Assembly: GCF_947258575.1 (NCBI RefSeq)
Contig: NZ_CAMYIV010000008.1
Location: forward strand, 62,001 to 126,000
Direction of reading: 5' to 3'
Origin: an uncultured Alcanivorax sp.
Lineage (GTDB): Bacteria; Pseudomonadota; Gammaproteobacteria; Pseudomonadales; Alcanivoracaceae
DNA: 64,000 nt
The notes below the pieces were generated by a model, which was given only the letters and a program-made list of their open reading frames with translations, was not told the origin of the DNA and made no database searches. Each line of letters begins with the position of its first letter. The first letter of the stretch is position 1. The translations under genes and the position numbers were made by a program. This document shows positions 1 through 10,836 of this stretch, in pieces.

Positions 1-255
1 CAGATCGCGAATCACCAGGCCGGACGCCCAGATCTGGGCGGACTCTTCGTCCTCGGGCGTCACACCGGTGTTACCGATATGCGGATAGGTCAGGGTCACA
101 ATCTGTTTGGCGTAGGAGGGATCCGTCAGGATCTCCTGGTAGCCGGTCATAGCAGTGTTGAACACCACTTCACCCACGGTCTGACCCGTGGCACCGATAG
201 CAACACCCCGAAAGATGCTTCCGTCTTCAAGAGCGAGAATGGCGGGAACCGTCAA
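1..255 (-). CDS. carA: Carbamoyl-phosphate synthase small subunit, N-terminal part (cut by window edge)
   Basis: The first 85 codons of the glutamine-hydrolysing subunit of carbamoyl-phosphate synthase are present; the enzyme feeds arginine and pyrimidine synthesis. Read from 255 leftward, the protein begins [15 protein letters not shown] and contains [15 protein letters not shown] and [11 protein letters not shown], which are hallmark blocks of the CarA N-terminal domain. The GATase domain lies beyond position 1. The start is a TTG, the only sensible start in frame, with a GGAGG ribosome site 6 to 10 bases upstream; TTG starts are known for carA in other gammaproteobacteria. It lies downstream of dapB on the same strand, but a hairpin at 309-345 separates the two, so it probably has its own promoter. 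Confidence 0.95.
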   Translation of the reverse strand, partial: MTVPAILALEDGSIFRGVAIGATGQTVGEVVFNTAMTGYQEILTDPSYAKQIVTLTYPHIGNTGVTPEDEESAQIWASGLVIRDL

Positions 256-308
256 CGCAACCTCCAGGCTGGTAAGAATATAGGGAGATATGCGGCAGGG
301 CACATTCG

Positions 309-345
309 CAAAAAAGCGAGATGGATTGCTCCACCTCGCTTTTTC
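309..345 (-). terminator. Hairpin terminator between dapB and carA
   Basis: An A-run plus GCGAG arm pairs with CTCGC followed by a T-run, with a further short stem inside (one A-C mismatch). The A-run and T-run flank the stem on both sides, so it can act on either strand. It lies 121 bases past the dapB stop and 54 bases before carA. Confidence 0.6.
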
Positions 346-465
346 ATGAAATTCGTCATCAGTGCCCCGCACGCCCATCACGGGCTGCGCGCTATTTTAG
401 GGCCTCAGCGGGCAAATGTCACCCTTTGCTCGGTGCAACCGACCGCTGGCAGCCCGCCGGCTTTT

Positions 466-2525
<2,060 letters not shown>

Positions 2526-2776
2526 GATTACCTCTGTTATTGTTGTTTTTATGCACAATATCGCAGGCGGGGTTAAAGCGGCAACGACAGTGGTCAAATT
2601 TCAGACTATTGGCTTACGCGTGCGAAAGGGCGATTGCAGACGCCGTACAATGACAGCTCATCAAGTTGATCGCGTCACCACTTCTCAATGCCAAACAATG
2701 CCTCCAGCGTCTAATCAAACTTTCCGGCAGCACCATCAACTACTGAGGCAAGAATGCCGAGCACGGGCCGCTGACG

Positions 2777-3814
2777 TCATGCCTCCACCTCCTGTGCCAA
2801 CGACGAAGATGCCAGCAGTCGCAACCAGGCGGGATGACCGCCAAGGACGGACGGATCGACAAGCGTTCTGGCAATCAGAGACAGGCGACGTTGCTCCGTG
2901 TCGATTACCAGCGTGTCGCACACAGTGGTCAGACGTTGCGACGGATGGCCACGACGAACCAGCAGCGCGGGGGGCTGCCAGCGTGGCAGCGTCAGTGATA
3001 CCGGCTCCGGGTGCTCCGGGAAGAAGCCCTGCAACGTCAACTGCTCGCCTCCCGCAAAGGGGTGGGACAGCCATTGATCCTGCGGAGCGCAATGATGGAG
3101 TGACGGTTCGGCATCCTGACCCCAGGGGCAACCTTGCTCATCCAGCGGCATCTGCGAGGGTGAACCGAAACGCGCCTGGCGGGGAGCCCAGAACACTGGC
3201 AAGGGTGCAAAGCTGGCCACCGCACAGGGCCGCGAAGGAGACAGGGCTGAGCGCCCCTCATATTCAATCTGTGGCGCGCGGGGATCGAGAATCTTCCACC
3301 CCGACGGATTGAAGCCACGCCCCACCGGGTTGCGCTTCTCCCGCTGGCCGCTTTTCTCATGGCTGCCGCCATAGGCGTTTTCATAGCACAACGGCAACGA
3401 GGTAAAAGCTGCCGGCTCTCCACGACGGGCACCGACCAGGCTTTTTTCCCAGCCATGCTCCCCCAGTGCAATCAATCGCTTTCGGCTGGCGCTATCTCGT
3501 TGACGAATTTCCACACTGACATGGGCTCGATTCTCCGCGCCGGTACGGGTGTAAGCCTTGCCGTGCAGGTAGTACTCGGCGCCCTGCTTGAACGCGCCGA
3601 TTTCATTCGCTGCCAGCAAACTGGTTTCCATGGGCTTGCCGTAATGGCTATCCGCCAGCAACGGCGAAGGCTGCTCGTCCGCCACCACAATCTGCCCGTT
3701 CAGATCAAAATGCAGCGTCAAACGGGCAACCAGAACAGACCGGTAATTGCCAACCAGATCCCAGCCGGGAACCACCACCGCCCCGGCGTCGGTTTCATTG
3801 ACTAACTCAAGCAT
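2777..3814 (-). CDS. DUF2169 family protein, type VI secretion effector adaptor
   Basis: The 345-residue protein is a DUF2169 member: it begins MLELVNETDAGAVVVPGWD, then has VLVARLTLHFDL, and the family block with SLPLCYENAYGGSHE and NPVGRGF. Proteins of this family serve as chaperones/adaptors that load effectors with PAAR-like tips onto VgrG in type VI secretion (family knowledge). The ATG at 3814 is preceded by a G-rich ribosome site and overlaps the end of the upstream gene by 8 bases, indicating translational coupling. It is the last gene of a three-gene cassette (4874-5314, 3807-4868, this). What is odd is that no effector, PAAR protein or VgrG lies downstream; the next 250 bases hold no gene. 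Confidence 0.88.
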   Translation of the reverse strand: MLELVNETDAGAVVVPGWDLVGNYRSVLVARLTLHFDLNGQIVVADEQPSPLLADSHYGKPMETSLLAANEIGAFKQGAEYYLHGKAYTRTGAENRAHVSVEIRQRDSASRKRLIALGEHGWEKSLVGARRGEPAAFTSLPLCYENAYGGSHEKSGQREKRNPVGRGFNPSGWKILDPRAPQIEYEGRSALSPSRPCAVASFAPLPVFWAPRQARFGSPSQMPLDEQGCPWGQDAEPSLHHCAPQDQWLSHPFAGGEQLTLQGFFPEHPEPVSLTLPRWQPPALLVRRGHPSQRLTTVCDTLVIDTEQRRLSLIARTLVDPSVLGGHPAWLRLLASSSLAQEVEA

Positions 3815-4868
3815 GGGCGCCCCCCTCACTCAGGGAGTGAAACTGCCATCCTGAGACGGGCAGTACGCGACGCTCGGCCAGCCAGCTTTGTTGCGCGGCA
3901 ATCAACGGGGCGATCTGTCCTGCCCATTGTTGGTCAAGTAACTCCAGAGACGAGACCGTCACGGGTTCACCAAAGAAATAACGCGCCTCGCTCGGCAACT
4001 GTTTCGCTTGCCAACTGATGGCCGCCGCCGGTGCATCGGGCAAAGTCTCTTTCGACTCTCGCGATGACTCATCACTCACCCCCACCGCTTGCAAGCGCGG
4101 CTTGCGGGGCACCATTTCACCAGTGAGCCAGAACCAGGCCTGCGCCGCGTCTTCGCAGCAGGCCACTTGCTCCATGGCATCCAGCAGCTGACGCGCCGCT
4201 GATACCGAACCACCAAACGCGATTCCGAGGAGGTTTTCCGGCGGGTGACCACTCTGCGCCAACAACAACGTAAAGAGAGGATCATCCTGGTAATCCCGGG
4301 CAGCCTGAACGGCCAGCGAATCCCTGCGTACCAGCCCGGCCTGCAAGGCATGATGACGGGAGCGGGGAAAATCATGACGCTGATACCAGGACTGGAAACA
4401 GGAAAGATCCGCACCGGCGGCATCCTGAAAAAAAAGCCAGCGTGCCAACAGCGCATCATGCTCGGCAGCCTCTTCCTCGCTCATGGCCATGGCCGTCTGC
4501 TCTGACATCAGCGCGGCACGCAGTTCAGGATGCCTCACCTCGCCGCTGCAAGACGACAGCGTCATGGCCTCAATGACGGCGCCCTGCTGCTCCGGCTTCA
4601 GCTCCGGAAAAATCCCGTCAAGGCTCTCCAGGCAGCCGACGCTATCTCGCTGCAACCCCACCCAGGTTTCCACGAACAACGCCGGAGGGCGCAGTGACAC
4701 CTCCGGACGCCCCTCCTGATGAATCGCCACCGCATCCAGATTGGCCGCCAGTCGCCAGTCCAGCTGCCGCAACGCTTCCAGCGGCGAGGCGGTCGCCTTC
4801 AACAAACCACAGCGGCGCTGAAACAACGCCGTGGCTTCGCGATAGTGGGTGTCGATCTGAGGCAGCAT
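3807..4868 (-). CDS. TIGR02270-type protein associated with type VI secretion
   Basis: A 353-residue protein that matches the general pattern of the TIGR02270 family, conserved hypotheticals found next to DUF2169 genes in type VI secretion loci. It is rich in helix-forming segments (TSPLEALRQLDWRL-like blocks, EEEAAEHDALLARWLFF, HHALQAGLVRRDSLAVQAARDY) that fit a HEAT-like repeat architecture. No catalytic motif was seen. Start is uncertain: a GTG at 4874 overlaps the stop codon of the upstream gene, and an ATG follows two codons later; neither has a strong ribosome site, and I chose the ATG. Either way the gene is translationally coupled to both neighbours. The family name is from memory of its context and sequence, so a profile search would settle it. 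Confidence 0.7.
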   Translation of the reverse strand: MLPQIDTHYREATALFQRRCGLLKATASPLEALRQLDWRLAANLDAVAIHQEGRPEVSLRPPALFVETWVGLQRDSVGCLESLDGIFPELKPEQQGAVIEAMTLSSCSGEVRHPELRAALMSEQTAMAMSEEEAAEHDALLARWLFFQDAAGADLSCFQSWYQRHDFPRSRHHALQAGLVRRDSLAVQAARDYQDDPLFTLLLAQSGHPPENLLGIAFGGSVSAARQLLDAMEQVACCEDAAQAWFWLTGEMVPRKPRLQAVGVSDESSRESKETLPDAPAAAISWQAKQLPSEARYFFGEPVTVSSLELLDQQWAGQIAPLIAAQQSWLAERRVLPVSGWQFHSLSEGGAHA

Positions 4869-4873
4869 AACCA

Positions 4874-5314
4874 CTAGTTGATCTGCACCAAACCGCCCAT
4901 GATGCGCTGCAAACCGCTGGCCAGGGTGTGGATTTCCTTGCCGTCCACGGTGATGCAGCCTTCCGGGGTGATCGCGATGAAGGCGTCGCCGACCTGCAAT
5001 TGCAGGCCCTTGTCACAGCGCAGACACAAGGCACCACTGTCGATGAACTGAAACGGCGAGGCGTCGAGACCGCTCAGCTGGGCGGTGATCACCCATCCCT
5101 GGAGGGTGGGCTGCACCAGCACGGTATCGCCGGCCTGTAGCGGAGGCAGATTTCGTATCGCATCCACTGGCGTCACCCGTTCACCGGAATCCTGCAATCT
5201 GAGTGTAAGCTCCCCTACTGCGCCGGCCTCAACCGTGGCCAGTTGCGCCATTGCCTCATTGTCTGGAGCCCGGACTGCCCTGGTGGCTTGCTGCTGTTTC
5301 ATGGCTGCTGTCAT
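4874..5314 (-). CDS. DUF6484-like protein of a type VI secretion cassette
   Basis: A 146-residue protein with a beta-rich middle: LQAGDTVLVQPTLQGWVIT, then ALCLRCDKGLQLQVGDAFIAIT, then GCITVDGKEIHTLASG. The last part resembles the repeating beta motif seen at VgrG-spike ends and in DUF6484 proteins, which occur beside TIGR02270 and DUF2169 genes. It is the first gene of the three-gene cassette and its TAG stop touches the start of the next gene. The ATG at 5314 has an AGGGG directly against it, which is too close; a second ATG at 5302 is possible. The DUF assignment is by resemblance and context. Its role may be to present or cap a spike protein, but this is inference. Confidence 0.62.
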   Translation of the reverse strand: MTAAMKQQQATRAVRAPDNEAMAQLATVEAGAVGELTLRLQDSGERVTPVDAIRNLPPLQAGDTVLVQPTLQGWVITAQLSGLDASPFQFIDSGALCLRCDKGLQLQVGDAFIAITPEGCITVDGKEIHTLASGLQRIMGGLVQIN

Positions 5315-5450
5315 CCCCTGACTGGCCCATTCAAAAGCAGGGATGGTCGAGGGTTAGCGCGGGATTGTCATTGCGCTGAGGAGGATTCTGCTGTGCGAGG
5401 ATGCTTACATCGGGATTTTTGCGGGGTGGGTCGCAGCAAAAACCGGCCAC

Positions 5451-5484
5451 AAAAAAGCCCGGGCAAGATGCACCGGGCTTTTTT
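5451..5484 (-). terminator. Terminator after dnaJ
   Basis: A strong stem: AAAAAAGCCCGG and CCGGGCTTTTTT around a ten-base loop, 21 bases past the dnaJ stop. A- and T-runs on both sides make it work in both directions. Confidence 0.92.
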
Positions 5485-5504
5485 GATGGCGCTGGGCTCA
5501 GGGA

Positions 5505-6632
5505 TTATTTGGCGTCGAAGAAACGCTTCACCCCTTCAAACCAGCTGCTCTTGCGCGGGTTGTGGCGGTTGCCACCGCTTTCCAGGGATTCCTGGAATTT
5601 GCGCAGCAGATCTTTCTGTTCGCTGGACAGTTTCACCGGCGTTTCGATCACCACCTTGCAGAGCAGGTCACCCGGGCCACCACCGCGTACCGGGGTCACC
5701 CCCTTGCCACGCAAGCGGAACAGCTTGCCGCTCTGGGTTTCCGCAGGGACCTTCAGTTTGACCTTGCCATTCAGGGTCGGCACATCGAGCTCGCCGCCCA
5801 AGGTGGCATCGACAAAACTGATCGGCACTTCGCAGAACAGATTGGCACCGTCGCGCTGGAAGATGTCGTGCTCGCGCACCGCCACCTGCACGTACAGGTC
5901 GCCGGCGGGGGCGCCATGCATGCCCGCTTCGCCTTCGCCAGCCAGACGGATACGGTCACCGGTATCAACGCCCGCCGGAATTTTCACCGACAGGGTCTTG
6001 GTGTTTTGTACCCGGCCCTGACCACCACAACTGGTGCAGGGATCCTTGATGACACGCCCTTCGCCCTTACAGGTAGGACAGGCCTGCTGCACGGTGAAGA
6101 AACCCTGCTGCATGCGCACTTGGCCCATGCCGCCACAGGTGTTACAGGCCACTGGCTGTGAGCCTTCCTTGGCACCACTGCCATGGCAGACTTCACAGCT
6201 ATCCCAGGTCGGCACGCGGATTTTTTCATCGCAGCCACGCACGGCCTGCTCAAGAGACAGCTCCAGGGTATAACGCAGGTCGGCGCCACGGGCCGGCCCA
6301 CGACGACCACCACCGCCGCCGCCAAAGATATCGCCGAAAATGTCGCCGAAAATGTCACCAAAACCGCCACCGCCGAAGCCACCGGCTCCGCCGCCGCCCG
6401 CTTGGCCATCCACGCCGGCATGGCCGAACTGGTCGTAGGCAGCGCGCTTCTGCTCATCGGAGAGCACTTCGTAGGCTTCCTTGGCTTCCTTGAACTTGGC
6501 CAGGGCTTCCTGGTCATCCGGGTTGCGATCCGGATGGTATTTCATGGCAAGCCGTCGATAGGCCTTTTTCAGATCCTGCTGGCTGGCATCTTTTGATGCG
6601 CCCAGCACTTCGTAATAATCACGTTTGGACAT
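5505..6632 (-). CDS. dnaJ: Chaperone DnaJ (Hsp40)
   Basis: DnaJ delivers unfolded proteins to DnaK and stimulates its ATPase. The 375-residue protein has all three parts of a type I Hsp40. The J domain (about 1-70) carries the HPD motif in [10 protein letters not shown] Gly/Phe-rich linker (about 75-120) holds three successive DIFG units followed by a glycine run. The zinc domain has four CxxCxGxG repeats: [24 protein letters not shown] and [10 protein letters not shown]-terminal substrate-binding domain follows. The start is the ATG at 6632 ([11 protein letters not shown]), not the upstream codon at 6677. It is the last gene of hrcA-grpE-dnaK-dnaJ and ends at a strong terminator. Confidence 0.98.
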   Translation of the reverse strand: MSKRDYYEVLGASKDASQQDLKKAYRRLAMKYHPDRNPDDQEALAKFKEAKEAYEVLSDEQKRAAYDQFGHAGVDGQAGGGGAGGFGGGGFGDIFGDIFGDIFGGGGGGRRGPARGADLRYTLELSLEQAVRGCDEKIRVPTWDSCEVCHGSGAKEGSQPVACNTCGGMGQVRMQQGFFTVQQACPTCKGEGRVIKDPCTSCGGQGRVQNTKTLSVKIPAGVDTGDRIRLAGEGEAGMHGAPAGDLYVQVAVREHDIFQRDGANLFCEVPISFVDATLGGELDVPTLNGKVKLKVPAETQSGKLFRLRGKGVTPVRGGGPGDLLCKVVIETPVKLSSEQKDLLRKFQESLESGGNRHNPRKSSWFEGVKRFFDAK

Positions 6633-6707
6633 AGTGGGCCTTTTTGAATCAGTCCCGTCACACAAAAACGCCGGCAAGGCGCCGGCAATAAAGAAGTTGC
6701 GCGGATC

Positions 6708-6738
6708 TCCCGGCTACCGCGCCTGAGCGCGGCACCGG
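6708..6738 (-). other. Hairpin between dnaK and dnaJ
   Basis: CCCGG and CCGCGC pair with GCGCGG and CCGGG around a four-base CTGA loop with small internal bulges. There is no T-run, so it is more likely an mRNA-stabilising or attenuating structure that lets DnaK be made in excess of DnaJ than a full terminator. A second small GCCGGC inverted repeat lies nearby at about 6670-6686. Confidence 0.5.
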
Positions 6739-6751
6739 GATGTCCGACGAC

Positions 6752-8683
6752 TTACTTCTTCTTGTCGTCGTCCACTTCTTCAAACTCGGCGTCGACTACG
6801 TCATCACCAGAAGCTTTCTGCTGCTCGCCAGCGGCGTCCGCGGCTGCGCCTTCCGCCTGCTGAGCCTGCTCGGCATACAGCTTCTCGGCCAGCGGCGCAG
6901 AGACTTCCGACAGCGCCTTGATCTTGGCGTCGATGTCGTCCTTGTCGCTGCCTTTGGCGGCTTCTTCCAGCTCGTCAGCCGCCTTGGTGATAGCTTCTTT
7001 CTCTTCGTCAGTCGCCTTGTCACCGGCTTCTTCCAGAGTCTTCTTGGTGGCGTGCACCAAGTGGTCAGCCTGGTTGCGGGTCTGCACCAGCTCTTCGAAC
7101 TTTTTGTCTTCGTCCGCGTGAGCTTCGGCGTCCTGCACCATCTTTTCCACTTCCTCGTCGGACAGACCGGAGGAGGCCTTGATCTGGATGGTCTGCTCTT
7201 TACCGGTGGCCTTGTCTTTCGCGCCCACGTGCAGAATACCGTTGGCATCGATGTCGAAGGTCACTTCGATCTGCGGCATACCGCGCGGTGCCGGCGGAAT
7301 GTCTTCCAGGTTGAACTGGCCCAGCGACTTGTTCTGTGCCGCCTGCTTACGCTCACCCTGCAGTACATGCACGGTCACTGCGGTCTGGTTGTCATCCGCC
7401 GTGGAGAACACCTGGGACGCGTTGGTCGGGATGGTGGTGTTCTTCTCGATCAGCGGCGTCATCACGCCACCCATGGTTTCGATACCCAGGGTCAGCGGCG
7501 TCACATCCAGCAGCAGCACGTCGGTGACGTCACCGCTCAGTACCGCACCCTGAATGGCTGCGCCCATGGCAACCGCTTCATCCGGGTTCACGTCCTTGCG
7601 CGGCTCTTTGCCGAAGAACTCGGTGACTTTCTTCTGCACCATCGGCATACGGGTCTGACCACCCACCAGAATCACGTCGGTGATATCGGCAGTTTTCACG
7701 CCCGCATCAGTCAGCGCAGTCTTGCATGGCTCCAGGGAGCGGCTAACCAGATCACCCACCAGGGATTCCAGCTTGGCACGGGTCACTTTCACCACCAGGT
7801 GCTTGGGACCGGTGCTGTCGGCGGTGATGTACGGCAGGTTCACTTCGGTCTGCTCGGCGGAGGACAGCTCGATCTTGGCTTTCTCGGCCGCTTCTTTCAG
7901 ACGCTGCATGGCCAGCGGGTCGCCGCCCAGGTCTATGCCGGAATCTGCCTTGAACTGGTCTGCCAGGAAGTTGATCAGCGCCAGGTCGAAATCTTCACCA
8001 CCCAGGAAGGTGTCACCGTTGGTGGCCAGCACTTCAAACTGGTGCTCACCGTCCACTTCGGCAATCTCGATGATGGAGATATCGAAGGTACCGCCGCCCA
8101 GATCGTAGACCGCGATGGTGCGGTCGCCGCCTTTCTTGTCCAGGCCATAGGCCAGGGCCGCCGCGGTGGGCTCGTTGATGATGCGCTTCACGTCCAGACC
8201 GGCGATGCGACCGGCATCCTTGGTGGCCTGACGCTGGGAATCGTTGAAGTACGCGGGCACGGTGATGACGGCCTCGGTAACGGCCTCACCCAGGTAATCT
8301 TCCGCGGTCTTCTTCATTTTCTTGAGCACCTGCGCAGAGATCTGCGGCGGCGCCATTTTTTCGCCCTTCACTTCTACCCAGGCATCGCCATTGTCGGCCT
8401 TGGTGATCTTGTAGGGGACCATCTTGATGTCTTTCTGAACGACGCTGTCGTCAAAACGACGGCCGATCAGACGCTTCACCGCGTACAGGGTGTTTTCCGG
8501 GTTGGTCACCGCCTGACGCTTGGCGGACTGACCGACCAGGGTTTCCTTGTCGTCGGTGTAGGCGATGATGGACGGCGTGGTACGCGCGCCTTCAGCGTTT
8601 TCAATAACCTTGGCTTTATCACCTTCCAGCACGGCCACACAGCTGTTGGTCGTACCCAGGTCGATACCGATAATCTTACCCAT
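6752..8683 (-). CDS. dnaK: Chaperone DnaK (Hsp70)
   Basis: The 643-residue Hsp70 begins [18 protein letters not shown], the phosphate-1 loop of the ATPase domain. It also has [15 protein letters not shown] (phosphate 2) and [10 protein letters not shown] (adenosine motif), the conserved hydrophobic linker [16 protein letters not shown], and the substrate-binding domain. It ends in an acidic/Lys tail [14 protein letters not shown], close to the EEVKDKK-type bacterial tail. Length equals the usual 635-645. It lies between grpE and dnaJ on the same strand, so nucleotide exchange factor, Hsp70 and Hsp40 are made together. Heat control is expected from the sigma-32-like promoter upstream of grpE. 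Confidence 0.99.
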   Translation of the reverse strand: MGKIIGIDLGTTNSCVAVLEGDKAKVIENAEGARTTPSIIAYTDDKETLVGQSAKRQAVTNPENTLYAVKRLIGRRFDDSVVQKDIKMVPYKITKADNGDAWVEVKGEKMAPPQISAQVLKKMKKTAEDYLGEAVTEAVITVPAYFNDSQRQATKDAGRIAGLDVKRIINEPTAAALAYGLDKKGGDRTIAVYDLGGGTFDISIIEIAEVDGEHQFEVLATNGDTFLGGEDFDLALINFLADQFKADSGIDLGGDPLAMQRLKEAAEKAKIELSSAEQTEVNLPYITADSTGPKHLVVKVTRAKLESLVGDLVSRSLEPCKTALTDAGVKTADITDVILVGGQTRMPMVQKKVTEFFGKEPRKDVNPDEAVAMGAAIQGAVLSGDVTDVLLLDVTPLTLGIETMGGVMTPLIEKNTTIPTNASQVFSTADDNQTAVTVHVLQGERKQAAQNKSLGQFNLEDIPPAPRGMPQIEVTFDIDANGILHVGAKDKATGKEQTIQIKASSGLSDEEVEKMVQDAEAHADEDKKFEELVQTRNQADHLVHATKKTLEEAGDKATDEEKEAITKAADELEEAAKGSDKDDIDAKIKALSEVSAPLAEKLYAEQAQQAEGAAADAAGEQQKASGDDVVDAEFEEVDDDKKK

Positions 8684-8804
8684 ATCTCTCGTTCTCCTTC
8701 ACACCAGCCGGGCCCCTTTCGGCGACCCAGGCAGTTGAATTGTTAATTCGTCTGGCATCTATATGGCGCTGTCGCGCGCCGTTTCAAGGGGCCAGCACCG
8801 CTTT

Positions 8805-9404
8805 TTACTCAGCCGCCTTGCTGACGATGACGCGGGCCGGGCGGATCAGGCGACCATTGAGCTGGTAGCCCTTTTCCAACACATCAATCACGGTGTTGGG
8901 CTCCACATTGGGCACCGGCACCATGGTCATGGCCTCGTGCAGTTCCGGGTTGAACGGCTCATCAGACGGACTGATCTGCTCCAGGTTGTACTTGGCAAAC
9001 GCATCGAGCAGCGACTTGAGGGTCAGCTCGATACCTTCGCGGGCACCTTGCAGGGCGTCGTCGTCGGCATCCAGGGCGGCCAGGCCGCGCTCCAGGTTGT
9101 CCGCCACGCTCAACAGATCGCCGGCAAACTTCTCCAGGGCAAACTTGCGGGCGTGCTGCACGTCCCGCTCGGCGCGCTTGCGCACATTCTGGATTTCCGC
9201 CTGAGCGCGGATATCCGCCTCACTCAGGGCTTTCTTGACCTTGGCCAGCTCGACTTCCGCCTCTGCCAGCTTTTCTTCCGCTGAGGGCTCTTCTGGCGCG
9301 GAAGGCTCTGCCTGGGCCGCTTCAGCCTCCTTTGCCGCCTGCTGCTCTTCGGCAGTCTCTACCTGCGCCTCGGCGTTTTTAGGGTCTTTTTCCTGATCAC
9401 TCAT
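8805..9404 (-). CDS. grpE: Nucleotide exchange factor GrpE
   Basis: GrpE opens the nucleotide cleft of DnaK. The 199-residue protein has a charged, low-complexity N-terminus (KDPKNAEAQVETAEEQQAAKEAEAA) and then a long coiled coil. The family core QAEIQNVRKRAERDVQHARKFALEKFAGDLLSVADNLERGL-type block is present in order, as is the C-terminal beta domain with VPNVEPNTVIDVLEKGYQLNGRLIRPARV. It is preceded by a sigma-32-like promoter at 9451-9480, which would drive grpE-dnaK-dnaJ independently of hrcA. Confidence 0.98.
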   Translation of the reverse strand: MSDQEKDPKNAEAQVETAEEQQAAKEAEAAQAEPSAPEEPSAEEKLAEAEVELAKVKKALSEADIRAQAEIQNVRKRAERDVQHARKFALEKFAGDLLSVADNLERGLAALDADDDALQGAREGIELTLKSLLDAFAKYNLEQISPSDEPFNPELHEAMTMVPVPNVEPNTVIDVLEKGYQLNGRLIRPARVIVSKAAE

Positions 9405-9450
9405 TCTCTACTCCACATCCCAATCCGGGCTTTTCCAGGAAAGCGGGCAA

Positions 9451-9480
9451 ATATATGGGAGCGGATGGCGAGGATTCAAG
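9451..9480 (-). promoter_or_regulatory. Sigma-32 (heat-shock) promoter for grpE-dnaK-dnaJ
   Basis: On the minus strand, CTTGAA (9480-9475) is followed after 15 bases by CCCATATAT (9459-9451). The RpoH consensus is CTTGAA, 13-17 bases, CCCCATNT. The predicted start of transcription is around 9445, giving a leader of about 40 bases before grpE. No CIRCE inverted repeat (the HrcA operator) is seen here. Confidence 0.75.
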
Positions 9481-9492
9481 GGGGGAAGGAAA

Positions 9493-9531
9493 GGCAGTTA
9501 ACAGTTAATAGTGAATAGTTCACAGCTCGCG
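9493..9531 (+). repeat. Heptad stop element, copy A
   Basis: GGC, then four 7-base units AGTTAAC, AGTTAAT, AGTGAAT, AGTTCAC, then AGCTCGCG. It is the outer arm of an inverted pair with copy B (9619-9644), with an 87-base GC-rich spacer holding a GGGTGC/GCACCC hairpin at 9585-9604. Copy A is the only copy not next to a stop codon; it abuts the grpE promoter. Confidence 0.85.
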
Positions 9532-9618
9532 ATAGAGCTTCGTGATTACAGAGACCCCGGCGGCCGCGCCCGAAGCCTGCTCGCGGGTGCCTGCATTTGC
9601 ACCCCTCCGGAGCGATCT

Positions 9619-9644
9619 CGCGTAACTGTTAACTGTTAACTGCC
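9619..9644 (-). repeat. Heptad stop element, copy B, at the hrcA stop codon
   Basis: Read on the minus strand directly after the hrcA TAG: GGC, AGTTAAC, AGTTAAC, AGTTA, then CGCG. It faces copy A. The element starts at the very first base after the stop codon. Confidence 0.85.
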
Positions 9645-10694
9645 CTAAAGCTGCGTCAGGGCCGCCGAGAGGATTTTGGCGGTGATATCCACGGTGGGGA
9701 TGACCTTTTCGTAGTCCATGCGGGTGGGGCCGACCACGGCGAGGACGCCCACCGGACCATTGTCTGCCCGGTAAGGAGCCGAGATCAGCGAGTAGTCCTC
9801 GAATGGCTGGAAGCCGGATTCCCGGCCGATGAAGATCTGCACCCCGTCCGCTTTCATGGAGCGCTCCAGCAGGTGCAAGATGTCGCGCTTGTGGCTGAAC
9901 GCATCGAACAGGTTGCGCAACTGACCGATATTGTCGGCTTCTGCGGACTTCAGCAGGTTGGACTCACCGGACACCACATAATCGGAATCCTCCTGCTCAG
10001 TGCGTAATGCCTTGCCCGCGACAGCGACCGCCGTCTCCATCAATACATCCATCTGTGCCCGATCTGCATTCATGGTGTTAAGCAACCCATCGCAGATGCT
10101 GTTCAGGTCACAGCCGGCATAGGTGTGATTGATGTAGTTGGCAGCTTGGCGCAGCTCCACCTCATCGTAATCCCGGTCGGTATGGATGATGCGGTTCTGC
10201 ACCTCGGAGCGGTTGACCACCAGTACCACCAACACCCGCTTGCCCGATAACGGCAAGAATTCCACCTGGCGCAGGGTCGTCACCTCCCGGCGCGGCACCG
10301 CCACCAGCCCGGCCATGCGGGTCAGCTCCGCCAGGGTTCGCGATGCCTGGGCAATCAACTCCTGGGGCGACTGCTCCGGCGCCAGTAACTGACCCAGCTC
10401 CTTTTTCAGTGAGCGGTGGCCCGGACGATCCATGACACTGGATGCCAGCAGGGAGTCCACATACAACCGGTAACCCAGCTCCGTGGGCACGCGCCCGGCA
10501 GACGTATGAGGGCTGGTCAGCACACCAAGATCTTCCAGCTCCGCCATGATATTGCGGATGGTGGCCGGGCTCACGGTGAGCCCACTGCCGGAAGCCAGGG
10601 TCTTGGACCCCACCGGCTGACCGTCGCGGATATGGCGCTCCACCAGCGCCATCAGCAATCGTTGTTTGCGTTCGTTCAGATCCAGCTTCGTCAT
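9645..10694 (-). CDS. hrcA: Heat-inducible transcription repressor HrcA
   Basis: HrcA represses chaperone operons by binding CIRCE and is itself controlled by GroEL. The 349-residue protein has the N-terminal winged helix (LNERKQRLLMALVERHIRDGQPVGSKTLA, SPATIRNIMAELEDLG) and the family block LTSPHTSAGRVPTELGYRLYVD. The C-terminal GAF-like domain has IFIGRESGFQPFEDYSLIS and VGPTRMDYEKVIP. Start ATG at 10694. It heads the heat-shock cluster but is separated from grpE by the heptad element pair and the sigma-32 promoter. No CIRCE sequence was found in the window, so its targets may be elsewhere, for example at groESL. Confidence 0.97.
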   Translation of the reverse strand: MTKLDLNERKQRLLMALVERHIRDGQPVGSKTLASGSGLTVSPATIRNIMAELEDLGVLTSPHTSAGRVPTELGYRLYVDSLLASSVMDRPGHRSLKKELGQLLAPEQSPQELIAQASRTLAELTRMAGLVAVPRREVTTLRQVEFLPLSGKRVLVVLVVNRSEVQNRIIHTDRDYDEVELRQAANYINHTYAGCDLNSICDGLLNTMNADRAQMDVLMETAVAVAGKALRTEQEDSDYVVSGESNLLKSAEADNIGQLRNLFDAFSHKRDILHLLERSMKADGVQIFIGRESGFQPFEDYSLISAPYRADNGPVGVLAVVGPTRMDYEKVIPTVDITAKILSAALTQL

Positions 10695-10836
10695 AGCGGT
10701 ATATGTACCAGAAAATCAGTACGACATTATATAGCCTTCTCGTTCGGAGTTTATCGGGGGCTTACACTGGCGACCGGAATCCCCTAAGATTACAACCACT
10801 GCCCAAAAGAACAGTTATCGTAACAAGGACGTCACC

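Noticed and set aside
2526-2776. Remnant of a type VI effector gene downstream of DUF2169
   Set aside because: No translated frame in this gap shows PAAR, Rhs or toxin-like sequence.
6740-8746. 668-residue frame antisense to dnaK
   Set aside because: Typical shadow of a highly expressed gene with biased codons; no recognisable domain.
9493-9644. CRISPR array (short regular repeats)
   Set aside because: Units are 7 bases with no spacers between them, and no cas genes are present.
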